Under the pieces are notes generated by a model. That model made no database searches. It was not told the origin of the DNA and worked only from the letters and a program-made list of their open reading frames with translations. From NCBI RefSeq assembly GCF_049319665.1, contig NZ_JBMOUD010000002.1, forward strand, positions 382,657 through 446,656: a DNA stretch of 64,000 nucleotides, in the 5' to 3' direction. Of this stretch, positions 60,943 through 64,000 are shown piece by piece; the first letter of the stretch is position 1, and each line of letters begins with the position of its first letter. The translations under genes and the position numbers were made by a program. This DNA is from JBMOUD01 sp049319665. Lineage in GTDB: Bacteria; Pseudomonadota; Gammaproteobacteria; Enterobacterales; Enterobacteriaceae.

Positions 60943-61413
60943 ATGCCACGTCGTCGCGTCATTGGTCAACGTAAAATCCTGCCAGATCCTAAGTTCGGGT
61001 CAGAGTTGTTGGCTAAATTTGTAAATATCCTGATGGTAGATGGTAAAAAATCTACTGCAGAAGCAATCGTCTACACTGCACTTGAGACCCTGGCTCAACG
61101 TAGCGGTAAAGATAGCCTGGAAGCTTTCGAAGTCGCTCTGGACAACGTCCGTCCGACCGTCGAAGTTAAGTCCCGCCGCGTAGGTGGTTCTACTTATCAG
61201 GTACCGGTTGAAGTACGTCCGGTTCGTCGTAATGCCTTGGCAATGCGTTGGATCGTTGAAGCTGCTCGTAAACGCGGTGATAAATCCATGGCTCTTCGCC
61301 TGGCGAACGAACTTTCTGATGCTGCAGACAACAAAGGTACTGCTGTTAAGAAACGTGAAGACGTTCACCGCATGGCTGAAGCCAACAAGGCGTTCGCACA
61401 CTACCGTTGGTAA
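60943..61413 (+). CDS. rpsG: 30S ribosomal protein S7
   Basis: The 156-residue primary 16S rRNA-binding protein starts PRRRVIGQRKILPDPKFGS and ends KAFAHYRW. It nucleates head assembly, and in E. coli it represses its own operon by binding the rpsL-rpsG intercistronic RNA, which is 96 bp here. Confidence 0.99.
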   Translation: MPRRRVIGQRKILPDPKFGSELLAKFVNILMVDGKKSTAEAIVYTALETLAQRSGKDSLEAFEVALDNVRPTVEVKSRRVGGSTYQVPVEVRPVRRNALAMRWIVEAARKRGDKSMALRLANELSDAADNKGTAVKKREDVHRMAEANKAFAHYRW

Positions 61414-61439
61414 TAATTACCCTGTAGTAGTTATGCTAA

Positions 61440-61473
61440 CCAAGCGGGCGTCAACTTTGGCCAACCCGCTTGG
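61440..61473 (+). other. Hairpin between rpsG and fusA
   Basis: CCAAGCGGG (61440-61448) pairs perfectly with CCCGCTTGG (61465-61473). No T-run follows. It is an intercistronic RNA structure likely linked to translation or processing. Confidence 0.6.
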
Positions 61474-61512
61474 CTTAACCGAACTTGAACGCCCTAGTAA
61501 TAGAGGAATCAA

Positions 61513-63627
61513 ATGGCTCGTACAACACCCATTGAGCGCTATCGTAACATCGGTATCAGTGCTCACATCGACGCCGGTAAGACTACCACTACCGAACGTA
61601 TTCTGTTCTACACCGGTGTAAACCACAAAATCGGTGAAGTTCATGACGGCGCTGCCACCATGGACTGGATGGAGCAGGAGCAGGAGCGTGGTATTACCAT
61701 CACTTCTGCAGCAACAACTGCATTCTGGTCTGGTATGGCTAAGCAGTTTGAGCCACACCGCGTAAACATCATCGACACCCCAGGACACGTTGACTTCACC
61801 ATCGAAGTAGAACGTTCTATGCGTGTTCTTGATGGTGCTGTAATGGTTTACTGTGCTGTTGGCGGCGTTCAGCCACAGTCTGAGACCGTATGGCGTCAGG
61901 CTAACAAATATAAAGTTCCACGCATCGCGTTCGTTAACAAAATGGACCGTATGGGCGCGAACTTCTTGAAAGTTGTAGGCCAGATCAAATCCCGTCTGGG
62001 CGCGAACCCTGTTCCGCTGCAGTTGGCGATTGGTGCTGAAGAGAAATTCACCGGTGTTATCGACCTGGTGAAAATGAAAGCTATCAACTGGAACGACGAA
62101 GATCAGGGCGTTACCTTCGAATACGAAGATATCCCAGCTGACATGCAGGACCTGGCTGACGAATGGCACCAGAACCTGATCGAGTCTGCTGCAGAAGCTT
62201 CTGAAGAGCTGATGGAAAAATACTTGGGCGGCGAAGAGCTGACCGAGGAAGAAATCAAGACTGCTCTGCGTCAACGCGTTCTGAACAACGAAATTATCCT
62301 GGTTACCTGTGGTTCTGCATTTAAGAACAAAGGTGTACAGGCGATGCTGGATGCGGTAATCGATTACCTGCCAGCACCAACTGACGTACCAGCAATCAAC
62401 GGTATTCTGGACGACGGTAAAGATACTCCAGCTGAGCGTCACGCTAGCGATGAAGAGCCATTTGCTGCACTGGCATTCAAAATTGCTACCGACCCGTTCG
62501 TTGGTAACCTGACGTTCTTCCGTGTGTACTCTGGTGTTGTTAACTCCGGTGACACCGTACTGAACTCAGTAAAAGCTGCACGTGAGCGTTTTGGTCGTAT
62601 CGTTCAGATGCACGCTAACAAGCGTGAAGAGATCAAAGAAGTTCGTGCAGGCGACATCGCTGCTGCAATCGGTCTGAAAGACGTGACTACTGGTGACACT
62701 CTGTGTAACCCAGATAACGTCATCATTCTGGAGCGTATGGAATTCCCTGAACCGGTAATCTCCATCGCTGTAGAACCGAAAACCAAAGCTGACCAAGAAA
62801 AAATGGGTCTGGCTCTGGGCCGTCTGGCTAAAGAAGACCCATCATTCCGCGTATGGACTGATGAAGAGTCTAACCAGACAATCATCGCAGGTATGGGTGA
62901 GTTGCACCTGGACATCATCGTTGACCGTATGAAGCGTGAATTCAACGTTGAAGCAAACGTCGGTAAACCTCAGGTTGCTTACCGCGAAGCAATTCGCGCG
63001 AAAGTTACTGATGTTGAAGGTAAGCACGCGAAACAGTCTGGTGGACGCGGTCAGTACGGCCACGTTGTATTCGATCTGTATCCGCTGGAGCCAGGCTCAA
63101 ATCCGAAAGGTTATGAGTTCATCAATGACATCAAAGGTGGTGTAATTCCTGGTGAATTCATCTCCGCGATCGATAAAGGCGTCCAGGAGCAGCTGAAAGC
63201 TGGTCCATTGGCTGGTTACCCGGTAGTAGATATCGGTGTTCGTCTGCACTTCGGTTCTTACCATGACGTTGACTCCTCTGAGTTGGCGTTTAAACTGGCA
63301 GCTTCCATCGCCTTTAAAGATGGCTTTAAGAAAGCAAAACCTGTGCTTCTTGAACCTATCATGAAGGTTGAAGTTGAAACTCCAGAAGAGAACACTGGTG
63401 ACGTCATCGGTGACTTAAGCCGTCGTCGTGGTCAACTGAAAGGTCAGGAATCTAACGCTACTGGCGTTCAGATTCACGCTGAAGTTCCGTTGTCCGAGAT
63501 GTTCGGATACGCAACTCAATTGCGTTCTCTGACCAAAGGTCGTGCTTCTTACTCCATGGAGTTCCTGAAGTACGATGATGCACCGAGCAACGTTGCTCAG
63601 GCCGTTATCGAAGCTCGTGGCAAATAA
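61513..63627 (+). CDS. fusA: Elongation factor G
   Basis: The 704-residue GTPase has G1 AHIDAGKTTTTERI, G2 RGITI, G3 DTPGHVDF and G4 NKMD, then domains II-V. It moves tRNA and mRNA on the ribosome and helps recycle ribosomes. GAGGAA precedes the ATG. Length agrees with E. coli EF-G. Confidence 0.99.
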   Translation: MARTTPIERYRNIGISAHIDAGKTTTTERILFYTGVNHKIGEVHDGAATMDWMEQEQERGITITSAATTAFWSGMAKQFEPHRVNIIDTPGHVDFTIEVERSMRVLDGAVMVYCAVGGVQPQSETVWRQANKYKVPRIAFVNKMDRMGANFLKVVGQIKSRLGANPVPLQLAIGAEEKFTGVIDLVKMKAINWNDEDQGVTFEYEDIPADMQDLADEWHQNLIESAAEASEELMEKYLGGEELTEEEIKTALRQRVLNNEIILVTCGSAFKNKGVQAMLDAVIDYLPAPTDVPAINGILDDGKDTPAERHASDEEPFAALAFKIATDPFVGNLTFFRVYSGVVNSGDTVLNSVKAARERFGRIVQMHANKREEIKEVRAGDIAAAIGLKDVTTGDTLCNPDNVIILERMEFPEPVISIAVEPKTKADQEKMGLALGRLAKEDPSFRVWTDEESNQTIIAGMGELHLDIIVDRMKREFNVEANVGKPQVAYREAIRAKVTDVEGKHAKQSGGRGQYGHVVFDLYPLEPGSNPKGYEFINDIKGGVIPGEFISAIDKGVQEQLKAGPLAGYPVVDIGVRLHFGSYHDVDSSELAFKLAASIAFKDGFKKAKPVLLEPIMKVEVETPEENTGDVIGDLSRRRGQLKGQESNATGVQIHAEVPLSEMFGYATQLRSLTKGRASYSMEFLKYDDAPSNVAQAVIEARGK

Positions 63628-63656
63628 TAAGCCTTCGAGTTTAATACATTGATCCC

Positions 63657-63682
63657 GTGCTCTCTCCATAAGGGGGGAGCAC
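63657..63682 (+). other. Hairpin between fusA and tufA
   Basis: GTGCTCTCTCC pairs with GGGGGGAGCAC (two G-U pairs) around ATAA. There is no T-run, so it is an intercistronic structure, possibly affecting tufA translation or mRNA processing. Confidence 0.55.
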
Positions 63683-63701
63683 AAGAGTAAGGAATATAGC
63701 C

Positions 63702-64000
63702 GTGTCTAAAGAAAAATTTGAACGTTCCAAACCGCACGTTAACGTTGGTACTATCGGCCACGTTGACCACGGTAAAACTACCCTGACTGCAGCAATCACT
63801 ACCGTTTTGGCTAAAGCTTACGGCGGTTCTGCTCGTGCATTCGACCAGATCGATAACGCACCAGAAGAAAAAGCTCGTGGTATCACCATCAACACTTCTC
63901 ACGTTGAATATGACACCCCAGCACGCCACTACGCGCACGTTGACTGCCCAGGGCACGCCGACTACGTTAAAAACATGATCACCGGTGCTGCTCAGATGGA
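63702..64000 (+). CDS. tufA: Elongation factor Tu, first 99 residues (cut by window end)
   Basis: The frame starts at a GTG at 63702 after AAGGAA and reads SKEKFERSKPHVNVGTIGHV, then DHGKTTLTAAITTV (G1), RGITINTSHVEYD (G2) and HVDCPGHADYVKNMITGAAQM (G3, split). It carries aminoacyl-tRNA to the ribosome. The rest lies beyond the window. Confidence 0.97.
   Translation, partial: MSKEKFERSKPHVNVGTIGHVDHGKTTLTAAITTVLAKAYGGSARAFDQIDNAPEEKARGITINTSHVEYDTPARHYAHVDCPGHADYVKNMITGAAQM

Noticed and set aside
61417..62442. Antisense frame of 341 codons across fusA
   Set aside because: It lies wholly opposite fusA and its upstream spacer. Long antisense frames are a by-product of biased codon use in highly expressed genes, and no known domain or ribosome-binding site supports it.
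1..64000. tRNA genes, CRISPR arrays, insertion sequences, integrase genes
   Set aside because: None was seen: no cloverleaf with TTCGA/CCA-type ends, no regularly spaced repeats, and no transposase or integrase motifs in any frame.

Overview
The window is chromosomal DNA of a member of Enterobacterales, most likely Yersinia or a close relative in Yersiniaceae. The backbone follows the Escherichia coli order igaA-nudE-mrcA-hofMNOPQ-aroK-aroB-damX-dam-rpe-gph-trpS, ppiA, pabA-argD, crp-yhfA, prkB, yheU-yheT, yheS-kefG-kefB-yheV-slyD-slyX-fkpA-yheO-tusDCB-rpsL-rpsG-fusA-tufA. The proteins are close to but clearly different from their E. coli counterparts. The genus is an inference from overall resemblance and from the intergenic palindromic repeats; no search was run. 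LAYOUT. Bases 1-15.5 kb hold the igaA 5' part, nudE, mrcA, a pilus-biogenesis-like DNA-uptake operon (hofM, hofN, a fused hofO-hofP, hofQ) and the aroK-aroB-damX-dam-rpe-gph-trpS superoperon. Bases 15.6-23.6 kb hold codA, ppiA, a HerA-like ATPase gene, a HigB/HigA-type toxin-antitoxin pair, pabA, argD, crp and yhfA. Bases 23.6-37.5 kb are an accessory catabolic zone around prkB. One part is an AbgR-like LysR regulator with an MFS transporter and an M20 amidohydrolase. The other is a nine-gene set: creatininase-family hydrolase, LysR regulator, BMP-type ABC importer with a Tat-type signal on the binding protein, cupin, RutB-like cysteine hydrolase and AtzB/TrzN-like deaminase. Together these look like uptake and hydrolysis of an unidentified nitrogen-rich nucleoside-like or heterocyclic compound. 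Bases 37.5-38.7 kb return to backbone (yheU, yheT). Bases 38.8-50.3 kb are a second accessory insertion: LysE exporter, DUF3147-like protein, rcnA/rcnR nickel-cobalt efflux, tauABCD, CsaA-like protein, glycerate kinase, and an exported-catalase/cytochrome b561/ECF sigma/anti-sigma operon. Bases 50.4-64 kb are backbone again, from yheS to the str operon, with tufA cut by the window end. NON-CODING CONTENT. The most unusual stretch is the roughly 900 bp between the convergent genes slyD and slyX. It contains two divergent copies of a module of about 310 bp facing each other, so the whole is a large imperfect palindrome. Other items are two 21-bp tandem dyads upstream of igaA, a hairpin-rich spacer with four 15-bp tandem units between rcnR and tauA, three scattered palindromic repeats, and an 18-bp tandem repeat inside damX that encodes six acidic hexapeptides. 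I saw no tRNA, CRISPR array, insertion sequence or intact prophage.
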